Assembly (NCBI GenBank): GCA_019118935.1 | Contig: DWXY01000124.1 | Coordinates: 1 to 64,000, forward strand | Length of the DNA: 64,000 nucleotides | Direction of reading: 5' to 3' | Source: Candidatus Oscillibacter pullicola | GTDB taxonomy: Bacteria > Bacillota > Clostridia > Oscillospirales > Oscillospiraceae | Shown here: positions 16,174 to 24,662 of the stretch, piece by piece | Numbering within the stretch: the first letter of the stretch is position 1 | Layout: every line of letters starts with the position of its first letter | Notes under the pieces: model-generated | Database searches by the model: none | The model's input: only the letters and a program-made list of their open reading frames with translations | What the model was told of the DNA's origin: nothing | Translations under genes and position numbers: made by a program

Positions 16174-17397
16174 ATGGAAAAACGGCGGATTTTGGGCGTT
16201 TTGGCACTGGCAGTCATCACGGCGGTCACAGCGGGGGTGGAGTACACCAAAATGGCGGCACAGCGGCAGGAGGCGGCGGAGCACCGGGCCTTCCTGGCAG
16301 CCGCGCCCCTGGCCCAGGTGGAGGGGGAGACCCTGTCCCCCAACGGGCGGTTCCAGGTCCGGACAGCGGGAAAGAGTGAGATGTATGTCAGCGGATACGT
16401 GGTGCCGGAATTCCTGCAGATCGTGGACACGGAGACCGGTGAAATTCTCTGGCAGGACCAGGGGGCGCTCTGGCAGTCGGCGCTGTGGTCTCCGGCAAAT
16501 AATCTGGTGGCTATCGCCTATGGCGGCCGGACCTGGACCCAGGTGAAGGTCATCTCCACCGCCTGCTGGATCAGCTGGGACTTCACCCTGCCGGACGGCA
16601 GCCCCATCCCAGAGTACGAATTTCTCCCGGAGGACTGGGGCACATGGCTGGACATGGACACCCTGCTGCTGACGGTTGGCCGGGGCGGGGACGCAGGGGA
16701 GCCCCACACCTACCGCTGCACCGTGCGTACGAACCAGGACGGAACGCTGTCTGGCTCCGCTTTGGAACAGACCACGGAGGTATTGTCGGAGGACTACGAC
16801 TTCGACCACGACGGCATGCCGGAGACCACGGAGCTGGTGACGGTGCTCACCCCGGAGGCAGATTACTATCCCGCTTGGTATATCCTGCAGGTCATCCGGC
16901 AGGACGGCGTGGAGCTGTGGTCCGCCGGAGCCCATCCGTCCCATGCCGGCTGGACCAGCGTATTTGCCTGCAAGATCGATGGCGAGGACTACCTGCTGCA
17001 ATACGAGCCGGAGATGTACCAGGGCTGGGGGGAGTATGCCTACCGGCTGTTCCATCCCTACATCATTTCCCCCGCCAGCAATGAGCCGGCAGAACAGGTC
17101 CTGCGGGAGGGCGCCGTGACCTGGGACCTCAATTTCGGCAGAGAGGGGCACCATCTCAACGCTGCCGCCCTGGCGGATTTCCTGGAGGAAGTCCACGGCT
17201 ATCTGGACCAGAGCACTCTGCTGCTCTCCACGGAAGGCGGAGAAGTCCGCACCGGCGGCAGCGGGGCGGACTTCCGGTCAGACATGGACTTCTGGGACGA
17301 CCTCTGTCCCTATGATGAAGCCCTTTCTCTCCAGGAAAATCTGGAGAACTTGGAGCGGTCCTGGACAGCGGCCCAACAGGCGCTGGAAATCACATAA
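16174..17397 (+). CDS. Signal-anchored extracytoplasmic protein of unknown function
   Basis: A 407-residue protein with an N-terminal hydrophobic anchor (ILGVLALAVITAVTAGV) and a large, acidic, mainly beta extracellular part. Residues SPNGRFQVRT and ETGEILWQDQGALW look like repeats of a beta-propeller or WD-like sensor, and DFDHDGMPETTEL resembles a calcium-binding EF-hand-like loop. I do not recognise a named family. The gene is monocistronic between the hairpin upstream and a strong terminator. Two regulators at 33 and 39 kb end in a comparable Asp-rich loop. Confidence 0.65.
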   Translation: MEKRRILGVLALAVITAVTAGVEYTKMAAQRQEAAEHRAFLAAAPLAQVEGETLSPNGRFQVRTAGKSEMYVSGYVVPEFLQIVDTETGEILWQDQGALWQSALWSPANNLVAIAYGGRTWTQVKVISTACWISWDFTLPDGSPIPEYEFLPEDWGTWLDMDTLLLTVGRGGDAGEPHTYRCTVRTNQDGTLSGSALEQTTEVLSEDYDFDHDGMPETTELVTVLTPEADYYPAWYILQVIRQDGVELWSAGAHPSHAGWTSVFACKIDGEDYLLQYEPEMYQGWGEYAYRLFHPYIISPASNEPAEQVLREGAVTWDLNFGREGHHLNAAALADFLEEVHGYLDQSTLLLSTEGGEVRTGGSGADFRSDMDFWDDLCPYDEALSLQENLENLERSWTAAQQALEIT

Positions 17398-17400
17398 ACG

Positions 17401-17426
17401 GCGGGGCGGGAAAATTCCCGCCCCGC
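17401..17426. terminator. Bidirectional terminator between convergent genes
   Basis: A perfect 12-bp GC-rich inverted repeat (17401-17412 with 17415-17426) lies between the stop of the 407-residue protein and the dapA stop. Confidence 0.7.
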
Positions 17427-17429
17427 TGT

Positions 17430-18326
17430 TCAGGTACCTGCCGGAGCCAGCCCCCGCCGCTCCAGCGCCGCCTTGATTTTCTCCAGCCCCGCCTCGGTGG
17501 GGTCGCACAACGGCAGGCGCAGGGGGCCCACATCCCAGCCCAGCAGATTCATGGCCGTCTTGACGGGGATGGGATTCACGTCGCAGAACATGGCGTCGCA
17601 GAAATCCTTCAGCTCCAGCTGCAGCTTTCCGGCGGCGGCGAAGTCGTTCCGCAGGCACAGCTCCGTCAGCCGGTGCATCTCCGCCGGGAGGACGTTGGCC
17701 ACCACGGAGATGACGCCCTTGCCCCCCAGCATACAGATGGCCGCCGTCTCGTCGTCGTTGCCGGACCAGATGGTGAAGTCCTCCGGGCACAGGTTCCGGG
17801 TCTTCTGGATGTTGGAGAAGTTGCCCCCCGCCTCCTTGACGCCGTTGATATTGGGGTGCTTGGCAAGCTCCGCATATGTCTCCGGGGCAATGGTGACCCC
17901 GGTGCGGGAGGGCACGTCGTACAGGATCAGCGGCACATCCACGCCGTCGGCGATCACCTGGAAGTGGCGGATGAGGCCGGACTGGCTGGCCTTGTTGTAG
18001 TAGGGCGTCACCAGCAGCAATCCGTCGGCCCCGGCCCGCTCCGCATCCCTGGACAGGGCCAGGGCGTTCTCCGTGGAGTTGGAGCCGGTGCCGGCGATCA
18101 CCGGCAGCCGCCCGTCCACATGGTCCACGCAGAACTCGATGGTCCGCATCCGCTCCCGGTAGCTCATGGTGCTGGCCTCGCCGGTGGTGCCGCAGACGAT
18201 GATGGCGTCGGTGCCGTTTTTCATTTGAAAGTCCAGCAGCTTCCCCAGGGTGGGGAGGTCCACGGTCTCTTTGGTAAAGGGCGTGACGATGGCCACACCG
18301 GACCCGGTGAAGAGAGGCTTTTTCAA
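17430..18326 (-). CDS. dapA: 4-hydroxy-tetrahydrodipicolinate synthase
   Basis: This enzyme condenses pyruvate and aspartate semialdehyde in lysine, diaminopimelate and dipicolinate synthesis. The 298-residue sequence has the CGTTGEAST pyruvate-binding motif, LILYDVPSRTG with the proton-relay Tyr, and the Schiff-base Lys164 in INGVKEAGGN. I chose the TTG at 18326 because the product then starts KKPLFTGSGVAIVTPF, as usual, with AAGGAG upstream. A longer frame runs into the upstream repeat. It lies downstream of asd, separated by a terminator and an AT-rich repeat, so it probably has its own promoter. Confidence 0.93.
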   Translation of the reverse strand: MKKPLFTGSGVAIVTPFTKETVDLPTLGKLLDFQMKNGTDAIIVCGTTGEASTMSYRERMRTIEFCVDHVDGRLPVIAGTGSNSTENALALSRDAERAGADGLLLVTPYYNKASQSGLIRHFQVIADGVDVPLILYDVPSRTGVTIAPETYAELAKHPNINGVKEAGGNFSNIQKTRNLCPEDFTIWSGNDDETAAICMLGGKGVISVVANVLPAEMHRLTELCLRNDFAAAGKLQLELKDFCDAMFCDVNPIPVKTAMNLLGWDVGPLRLPLCDPTEAGLEKIKAALERRGLAPAGT

Positions 18327-18359
18327 TGCATGCACGCTCCTTTTTGAAAGAGTGGGGAT

Positions 18360-18435
18360 CAGATAAGAGTTAAGAGTTAAGAGATAACCGGTCAAGGCAA
18401 ATATCTTTTCTCTTTTCACTTTTATCTTTTATCTC
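18360..18435. repeat. AT-rich GATAAGAG/TATCTTTT hairpin repeat
   Basis: A purine-rich arm built of GATAAGAG and TTAAGAG units is followed by a pyrimidine-rich arm (TCTTTTCTCTTTT, ATCTTTTATCT) that can pair with it. A similar element lies at 30320-30402. It lies in the dapA leader. Confidence 0.6.
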
Positions 18436-18469
18436 AAAAAAGACGGCCCGCCCATCCGGCAAGCCGTCT
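18435..18469 (-). terminator. Terminator of asd
   Basis: On the minus strand AGACGGC and GCCGTCT (18463-18469 with 18441-18447) form a stem followed by six T. Confidence 0.75.
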
Positions 18470-18489
18470 CTTTTGTAGATCTGTCTGCT

Positions 18490-19575
18490 TTAGTCCATGT
18501 AGCCCTTGGCGCACAGCAGCTCCGCCAGGAGCACCGCGCCGCCCGCCGCGCCCCGCAGGGTGTTGTGGGAGAGGCACACGAACTTGTAGTCGTACTGGGT
18601 GTCCGGCCGCAGGCGGCCCACGGACACGGCCATGCCGTGCTCCAGATTCCGGTCCAGCCGGGTCTGGGGCCGGTCCGGCTCCTCGAAATAGTGGAGGAAC
18701 TGCTTGGGGGCGGAGGGGAGTTCCAGCTCCTGGGGCACGCCCCGGAAGGCGGCCCAGTCCGCCTTGATCTGCTCCATGGAGGGGGCCTTGCCATCGGCAA
18801 ACTTCATGAACACGGCGGCCATGTGGCCGTCCTGGCAGGCCACCCGGAAGCACTGGGCGGTGATGGAGGGGCCGTCGGCCTTGACGATCTTGCCGTCCTC
18901 CACGCGGCCCCACAGCTTCAGGGGCTCCTGCTCGCTCTTCTCCTCCTCGCCGCCGATGTAGGGGATGCAGTTGTCCACCATCTCCGGCCAGCGCTGGAAG
19001 GTCTTGCCGGCGCCGGAGATGGCCTGATAGGTGCACACCAGGATTTTGTCCAGGCCGTACTTCTTCAGGGGGTGCAGGGCCGGGACGTAGCTCTGGAGAG
19101 AGCAGTTGCTCTTCACGGCGATGAAGCCCCGCTTCGTGCCCAGGCGCTTGCGCTGGGCCTCGATCACCGCCAGATGGTCTGCGTTGATCTCCGGCACTAC
19201 CATGGGTACATCGTCGGTCCATCGGTGGGCGGAGTTGTTGGAGACGATGGGGCACTCCAGCCTGGCGTATTTCTCCTCCAGGGCCCGGATCTCCTCTTTC
19301 TTCATGTCCACGGCGCAGAAGCAGAAATCCACCATGGAGGCGAGCCGCTCTGCGTCCTGCTCCGCGTCCAGGACCACCAGATTTTTGGCCTCCTCCGGCA
19401 TGGGGACGTCCAGGGCCCAGCGGCCCGCAACCGCCTCGGCGTAGGGTTTGCCGGCGCTGCGCGAACTGGCGGCGATGGCCGTCAGCTGAAACCAGGGGTG
19501 ATTTTCCATCAGCGTGATGAAGCGCTGGCCCACCATGCCGGTGCCGCCGATGATTCCGACTTTGTACTGTTTCAT
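18490..19575 (-). CDS. asd: Aspartate-semialdehyde dehydrogenase
   Basis: This enzyme reduces aspartyl phosphate to aspartate semialdehyde, the branch point to lysine/DAP, threonine and methionine. At 361 residues it is of the archaeal/fungal-type subfamily rather than the common bacterial one. The NADP-binding start is KVGIIGGTGMVGQRF, the catalytic cysteine is Cys158 in VKSNCSLQS, and DGHMAAVF lies in the C-terminal domain. AGGAGG eight bases before the ATG fixes the start. Its product feeds dapA, encoded just downstream. Confidence 0.93.
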   Translation of the reverse strand: MKQYKVGIIGGTGMVGQRFITLMENHPWFQLTAIAASSRSAGKPYAEAVAGRWALDVPMPEEAKNLVVLDAEQDAERLASMVDFCFCAVDMKKEEIRALEEKYARLECPIVSNNSAHRWTDDVPMVVPEINADHLAVIEAQRKRLGTKRGFIAVKSNCSLQSYVPALHPLKKYGLDKILVCTYQAISGAGKTFQRWPEMVDNCIPYIGGEEEKSEQEPLKLWGRVEDGKIVKADGPSITAQCFRVACQDGHMAAVFMKFADGKAPSMEQIKADWAAFRGVPQELELPSAPKQFLHYFEEPDRPQTRLDRNLEHGMAVSVGRLRPDTQYDYKFVCLSHNTLRGAAGGAVLLAELLCAKGYMD

Positions 19576-19768
19576 AGTATGTGCCTCCTGCTCCCATGTT
19601 GCGGCGGAAAAACGCGATGCCTTCCGTCGATTTTGGTTGAATATGGCGCCGGAATGTACTATAATGATCCATATTGATGTAGAAAGCCTGTACTTCCAGC
19701 ACGGACATTTGTACATATATTAGCATACTTCCGCGATTCCGTCAAGGTGCATGGCTTGGGGAGGTTCC

Positions 19769-21151
19769 ATGAAAAAAGGCTTGTTCCTGCTGTCGCTGAT
19801 TGTGACATTTTGCGCCCTGGGTACTGTCAGCGCCTCCGCCGTCACCAATGATACGGTGAAGGTGGGGCTGCGGTACGGCTCCTCTGTCATGTCCTCCGCC
19901 AACCTGGAAAACGATGAGGGCAGCGGCTACGAGTTCGGCTACTTCGAGGACGACCGGACCTTCGTGTCCCTGGGTGAGACGGACGAGACCGCCATCACCA
20001 TGGAGCCCGCTAGGCGGGACGGCATCCAGGTGACGGTCACCGGCACGGACCGGGTCCTTTACGAGAGTGGGGAGGACACCCTGGCCGTCATGCCCCAGGG
20101 CCGGGACCCCGTCACCTGGTTCCGGGGGAACCGCTACCGGGGCGGGTTCGAGTACACCGTCAGCGGCGGCGGGCTGCAGGTGGTGAACGTGGTGGACCTG
20201 GAGGACTATGTGAAGGGCGTTCTGCCTTCCGAAATGCCGGGGGACTGGGAGCTGGAGGCCCTGAAGGCCCAGGCAGTGTGCGCCCGGACCTTTGCCTGCC
20301 TCACCACCAAGCACCTGTCCGCCTACGGCTTCGACGTGTGCAATTCCACGGACTGCCAGGTGTACAGCGGCATCGGTGAGGCCACCTCCGCCACGGACCG
20401 GGCGGTGGAGGAGACGGAGGGGGAGTGCCTCTACTACGACGGCGAGCTGGCCCAGGCCTACTACCACTCCTCAGACGGCGGCGCCACTGAGGACGCGGAG
20501 AATGTCTGGGGCACCGACGTGCCCTATCTCCGGGGAAAGGAAGACCCCTACGAAGCGCGGACCTCCATCCCCAATTACAGCTGGACCGTTACCTACACCT
20601 GGGACCAGCTGACCTGGGTGCTGCAGAACAGCGGCTACGACATCGGGGACGTGGTGGACGCCTATGTATCGGAAGTCACCGATCTGGGCAACGTGTATTC
20701 CGTGACCTTTGTGGACAGCCGTGGAAAGACCCTGGTCCGCACGGGGGATGACGCCCGGATGGCCTTTTACAGCACCACCCTGGGCAAGAACGTCCCCAGC
20801 CTGCGATTCACCATCACCGGCGGCACCGGGGGCGGCAGCGGCTACGCGGTGAACAGCGCCTCCGGCACCCTGTCGGCTCTGGACGGCGTGGCCGTCATCT
20901 CCGGCGGCGGCACCGTCAGCCGCCTGGAGGGGGAGGACCACACCGCCATCTCCGCCTCCGGAACGGCGGACCTCACCGGCGGCAGCTCCGGCGGGCGGGG
21001 CTCCGCCTCCCGGGACGGCATCACCATCACCGGCACCGGAAACGGCCACAACGTGGGAATGAGCCAGTACGGCGCCAGGGCCATGGCGGAGCAGGGCCAC
21101 GACTACATCGACATTTTGGAATTTTATTTCACCGGCATCCGTGTCCGGTAA
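19769..21151 (+). CDS. SpoIID/LytB-domain lytic transglycosylase
   Basis: A 460-residue secreted protein with a signal peptide (KKGLFLLSLIVTFCALGTVSASA). The SpoIID domain contains VVDLEDYVKGVLPSEMP with the likely catalytic Glu, and ALKAQAVCARTFA. The characteristic C-terminal motif GNGHNVGMSQYGA is interrupted from the main domain by a Gly/Ser-rich insertion of about 90 residues. The family cleaves glycan strands denuded of stem peptides during engulfment. It may be SpoIID itself or a paralogue. The ATG at 19769 is chosen because GGGGAGG lies four bases upstream of it; the ATG at 19751 contains that site. Confidence 0.85.
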   Translation: MKKGLFLLSLIVTFCALGTVSASAVTNDTVKVGLRYGSSVMSSANLENDEGSGYEFGYFEDDRTFVSLGETDETAITMEPARRDGIQVTVTGTDRVLYESGEDTLAVMPQGRDPVTWFRGNRYRGGFEYTVSGGGLQVVNVVDLEDYVKGVLPSEMPGDWELEALKAQAVCARTFACLTTKHLSAYGFDVCNSTDCQVYSGIGEATSATDRAVEETEGECLYYDGELAQAYYHSSDGGATEDAENVWGTDVPYLRGKEDPYEARTSIPNYSWTVTYTWDQLTWVLQNSGYDIGDVVDAYVSEVTDLGNVYSVTFVDSRGKTLVRTGDDARMAFYSTTLGKNVPSLRFTITGGTGGGSGYAVNSASGTLSALDGVAVISGGGTVSRLEGEDHTAISASGTADLTGGSSGGRGSASRDGITITGTGNGHNVGMSQYGARAMAEQGHDYIDILEFYFTGIRVR

Positions 21152-21166
21152 AGAGAAGGAAGCAAC

Positions 21167-22192
21167 ATGAAGACCAGTGATTTTTACTACGATCTGCCCC
21201 AGGAGCTGATCGCCCAGACCCCCATCGAGAAGCGGGACACCTCCCGCCTGATGACGCTGGACCGGGTGAGCGGCGCCACGGGACACCACCATTTCTATGA
21301 CCTGCCGGATTTCCTGAACCCCGGCGACTGTTTGATCCTGAACAACTCCCGGGTGCTGCCCGCCCGTCTGGTGGGCCAGCGGCTGCCCGGCGGCGGCATC
21401 TGCGAGGTGCTGCTGCTGAACGACCGGGGCGACAAGGTGTGGGAGTGCCTGGTCCGCCCGGGTCGGAAGCTCCGCAAGGGCACGAAACTCACCTTCGGCA
21501 ACGGGGAGCTGACCGCCGAGATCGTGGAGCAGCTGGAAGAGGGCGGCCGCCTGATCCGGTTCGACTACGAGGGCATCTTCCTGGAGACCCTGGAGCGGCT
21601 GGGCAAGATGCCCCTGCCCCCCTACATCAAGGAGGAGCTCCAGGACCAGGAGCGGTACCAGACCGTGTACTCCAAGGTCCTGGGCAGCGCCGCCGCCCCC
21701 ACGGCGGGGCTCCACTTCACCCCGGAGCTGCTGGAGACCATCCGGAAAAAGGGCGTGCAGATCGGGTATGTGACCCTCCACGTGGGCCTGGGCACCTTCC
21801 GCCCTGTGAAGGAGGACACCATCGAGGACCACCCCATGCACAGCGAATACTGCACCATCCCCCAGGAGACGGCGGACCTCATCAACGAGACCCGGGCAAA
21901 CGGGGGCCGGTGCATCTGCGTGGGCACCACCTCCTGCCGGACGCTGGAGTCCTGGGCCGCCGAGGACGGACATATGGAGGCCAAGTCCGGCTGGACGGGC
22001 ATCTATATCTACCCCGGCTACCGATTCAAGGTGATGGACGGCCTGGTGACCAATTTCCACCTGCCGGAGAGCACCCTCATCATGCTGGTGTCCGCCTTCG
22101 CCGGGCGGGAGCACGTGCTGGCTGCCTATGAGGAGGCGGTGCGGGAGAAATACCGCTTCTTCTCCTTCGGCGACGCCATGTTCATCAGCTGA
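21167..22192 (+). CDS. queA: S-adenosylmethionine:tRNA ribosyltransferase-isomerase
   Basis: QueA transfers and isomerises the ribose of S-adenosylmethionine onto preQ1 in tRNA to give epoxyqueuosine. The 341-residue sequence has the full-length hallmarks: [14 protein letters not shown] at the start, [37 protein letters not shown] and [20 protein letters not shown]. It follows the SpoIID-like gene by 15 bases and is ended by a terminator. Its pathway partner tgt lies at 56.6-57.7 kb, not in this operon. Confidence 0.96.
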   Translation: MKTSDFYYDLPQELIAQTPIEKRDTSRLMTLDRVSGATGHHHFYDLPDFLNPGDCLILNNSRVLPARLVGQRLPGGGICEVLLLNDRGDKVWECLVRPGRKLRKGTKLTFGNGELTAEIVEQLEEGGRLIRFDYEGIFLETLERLGKMPLPPYIKEELQDQERYQTVYSKVLGSAAAPTAGLHFTPELLETIRKKGVQIGYVTLHVGLGTFRPVKEDTIEDHPMHSEYCTIPQETADLINETRANGGRCICVGTTSCRTLESWAAEDGHMEAKSGWTGIYIYPGYRFKVMDGLVTNFHLPESTLIMLVSAFAGREHVLAAYEEAVREKYRFFSFGDAMFIS

Positions 22193-22199
22193 CATTGCC

Positions 22200-22228
22200 G
22201 CGCCCGGCGGGCCTGCCGGGCGCTTTTT
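22200..22228 (+). terminator. Terminator after queA
   Basis: GCGCCCGGC (22200-22208) pairs with GCCGGGCGC (22215-22223) and is followed by five T. recN starts 16 bases later. Confidence 0.8.
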
Positions 22229-22243
22229 CAGAGGAGGAGTCCC

Positions 22244-23944
22244 ATGCTGGAGCTTCTGCACATTGAGAATATCGCGGTCATCCAGGAGGCGGACATCCAG
22301 TTCCGCCCCGGCTTCAACGCCCTCACCGGCGAGACCGGCGCCGGCAAGTCCATCGTCATCGACGCCATGGGCGCAGTGCTGGGAGGGCGCACGTCCCGGG
22401 ACCTGATCCGCACCGGCGCGGACCGGGCCTTTGTCAGCGCCGAGTTCTCCCAGGTGGCGCCGGACCTGCCGGGGCTGGCGGAGACCGGCACCGCCCCGGA
22501 CGAGGACGGCCACCTGCTGCTCCAGCGGGAGCTGACGGGGGACGGCAAGAACCTCTGCCGGGTCAACGGCCGCCCCGTCACCGTGGCCCAGCTGCGGAAG
22601 ATCGGGGAGGAGCTGCTGAACATCCACGGCCAGCACGACGGACAGCAGCTGCTGGACGAGGAACAGCACCTGAGCTATCTGGACCGCTTCGGCCGGACGG
22701 AGGTGCCCCTGGGCCGGTATCAGGCGGCCTACGGCGCCATGGCGGATCTGCAGGCGAAGATCCGGGCCCTCCAGATGGACGAGGCGGAGAAGGCCCGGCG
22801 GATGGACAGCCTCCGTTTCCAGATCGGCGAGCTGGAGCGGGCCCAGCTGGTGCCCGGCGAGGAGGAGAGCCTCACAGAGCGGCGGGACCTGCTGCGCAAC
22901 GGGGAGAAGTACCTCTCCGCCCTGTCCGGGGCGGACTACTGCCTGAACGGCGGGGAGGAGGGAGGCGGCGCCGTCTCCGCCCTTCGGGACGCGGAGGAGG
23001 CCCTTGCCGGTGTCCGCAATCTCTCCGGCGACATGGGAGAGCTGTACCAGCGCCTGGAACAGCTGCGGTGTGAAGCCTATGACCTTGCCGAGATTATCCG
23101 GGACAAGCGGGAGGCGTTCGACTTCTCCCCGGCGGAGCTGGACGCGGTAGAGAGCCGGTCCGACCTGCTGTACCGGCTGAAAAAGAAGTACGGCGCCACG
23201 GTGGAGGAGATGCTCTCCTACCTGGACAAGTGCCGCCGGGAGCTGGACGACATGGAGACGGCGGACGACACCCTGGCCCGGCTGGAGCAGCAGCTGGAGA
23301 AGGCCCGGAAGGCCGTCCTGTCGGCGGGGGTGGACCTGACCGCCGCCCGGAAAGAGGCCGCCGGGGTGCTGGAGCAGCGCATCCAGTCCGAGCTCCGGGA
23401 CCTGGACATGCACAAGGTCCGCTTTGCCATCGACTTCGGGGAGAAGGAGCCGGGTCCCGACGGCTGCGACGCCGTCCGGTTCCTGATGTCCGCCAACGCC
23501 GGGGAGGATTTGAAGCCCATCGCCCGGATCGCCTCCGGCGGCGAGCTGGCCCGGATCATGCTGGCCCTGAAAAACGTGCTGGCGGAGCAGGAGTCCATCG
23601 GCACGCTGGTGTTCGACGAGGTGGACACCGGCGTCAGCGGCCGGGCGGCCCAGAAGGTGGCGGAGAAGCTGGCCCAGGTCAGCCGCCGGAAGCAGGTGCT
23701 GTGCGTCACCCATCTGCCCCAGTTGGCCGCCATGGCGGACACCCACTTCTCCGTGGAGAAGGGGGAGCGGGACGGCCGCACCTATACCCGCGTGGTGCTG
23801 CTGGACCGGGAGCAGCGGAAGGCGGAGCTGGCCCGGATCACCGGCGGCAGCCATGTGACGGAGGCCCTGCTGGCAAGCGCCGGAGAGCTGCTGGACCAGG
23901 CGGAGCGATACCGGAGCGAATTAGGAATGAGGAATGAAGAATGA
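22244..23944 (+). CDS. recN: DNA repair protein RecN
   Basis: RecN is an SMC-like ATPase that gathers broken DNA ends for homologous recombination. The 566-residue protein has Walker A GETGAGKSIVIDA near the N-terminus and the NIHGQHDGQQLL motif. Central coiled-coil stretches are followed by ASGGELARIMLALK and Walker B FDEVDTGVSG. GAGGAGGAG precedes the ATG. The last residues (ELGMRNEE) are encoded by a GGAATGAGGAATGA repeat, so the native C-terminus appears to end in an intergenic repeat that supplies the stop codon. Unlike in many Firmicutes, recN is not next to argR here. Confidence 0.95.
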   Translation: MLELLHIENIAVIQEADIQFRPGFNALTGETGAGKSIVIDAMGAVLGGRTSRDLIRTGADRAFVSAEFSQVAPDLPGLAETGTAPDEDGHLLLQRELTGDGKNLCRVNGRPVTVAQLRKIGEELLNIHGQHDGQQLLDEEQHLSYLDRFGRTEVPLGRYQAAYGAMADLQAKIRALQMDEAEKARRMDSLRFQIGELERAQLVPGEEESLTERRDLLRNGEKYLSALSGADYCLNGGEEGGGAVSALRDAEEALAGVRNLSGDMGELYQRLEQLRCEAYDLAEIIRDKREAFDFSPAELDAVESRSDLLYRLKKKYGATVEEMLSYLDKCRRELDDMETADDTLARLEQQLEKARKAVLSAGVDLTAARKEAAGVLEQRIQSELRDLDMHKVRFAIDFGEKEPGPDGCDAVRFLMSANAGEDLKPIARIASGGELARIMLALKNVLAEQESIGTLVFDEVDTGVSGRAAQKVAEKLAQVSRRKQVLCVTHLPQLAAMADTHFSVEKGERDGRTYTRVVLLDREQRKAELARITGGSHVTEALLASAGELLDQAERYRSELGMRNEE

Positions 23945-23955
23945 GGAATTTCTGG

Positions 23956-24002
23956 GTCCGGCTTCGCCGGACCCATTTTCATCGTTCCGCCTGCGGCGGA
24001 AC
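23956..24002 (+). repeat. Double-hairpin repeat, copy 1
   Basis: Two GC-rich hairpins (GTCCGGC/GCCGGAC and GTTCCGCC/GGCGGAAC) are separated by CATTTTCAT. It is a 47-base unit matching 38 of 47 positions with 50013-50059, and it is bordered by GGAATGA and CATTCCGAA arms. Confidence 0.65.
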
Positions 24003-24089
24003 ACATCCATTCCGAACTCCTAATTCCGAACTCCTAACTGACCAAACGTCCCTCTTCCGCATACAATGGCAGGAAGAGGAGGGGAGCCC

Positions 24090-24593
24090 ATGCGCTTTTT
24101 TGCAGACTACGACCGCAGTGCCGCCGTGCTGTATGCCCACCAGTGGGCCTACGGCCGGAACCCGGCCTTTTACGACTACGAGAACGTGGGGGGAGACTGC
24201 ACCAATTTCGCGTCTCAGTGCGTGTTCGCCGGCAGCGGCGTGATGAACTTCACCCCGGATTTCGGCTGGTACTACATCGACGCCAACCAGAAGTCCCCCT
24301 CCTGGACCGGGGTGCCCTATTTCTGGAATTTCATGACCAGGCAGGCGCCCTCCGTGGGGCCGGTGGCCCAGCCCTGCGCCCTGGAGGACCTGCAGCCCGG
24401 GGACCTGGTGCAGCTGAGCTTCAACGGCCAGGAGTTCCAGCACACGCCGGTGGTGGTGCGGGTGACGGCGCCCATCACCCTGGAGACGGTGCTGATCGCC
24501 GCCCACAGCTACGACGCCGACAACCGGCCCCTGTCCACCTACACGTTCCAGGACATCCGGTTCCTCCACGTGCTGGGCACCATCCGGCCTTAG
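24090..24593 (+). CDS. Amidase-domain (Amidase_6-like) protein
   Basis: A 167-residue protein matching the Amidase_6 pattern. It starts YDRSAAVLYAHQWAYGRNPAFYDY, and the likely active-site region is GGDCTNFASQCVF, with the catalytic Cys in DCTNF as in NlpC/P60-like folds. The central part is Trp-rich, and AAHSYDADNRPL probably contributes the His. No signal peptide is visible. Related domains occur in spore-cortex or wall proteins, but the substrate is not known. AGGAGGGGA precedes the ATG at 24090. Confidence 0.82.
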   Translation: MRFFADYDRSAAVLYAHQWAYGRNPAFYDYENVGGDCTNFASQCVFAGSGVMNFTPDFGWYYIDANQKSPSWTGVPYFWNFMTRQAPSVGPVAQPCALEDLQPGDLVQLSFNGQEFQHTPVVVRVTAPITLETVLIAAHSYDADNRPLSTYTFQDIRFLHVLGTIRP

Positions 24594-24629
24594 GCAATCG
24601 TTTGCGCGAAGTGAACAGGGAAAGGGGAA

Positions 24630-24662
24630 AACCGGCTGGGAGGGAGGTCCTCTCAGCCGGTT
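24630..24662. terminator. Bidirectional terminator between the amidase and recombinase genes
   Basis: A 14-base arm (24630-24643) pairs with 24649-24662 with one mismatch. T-rich sequence follows on the plus strand. Confidence 0.7.

Noticed and set aside
19576-19768. Lysine riboswitch upstream of asd
   Set aside because: The leader between a plausible promoter and the start is too short for an L-box, and I see no conserved L-box segments.
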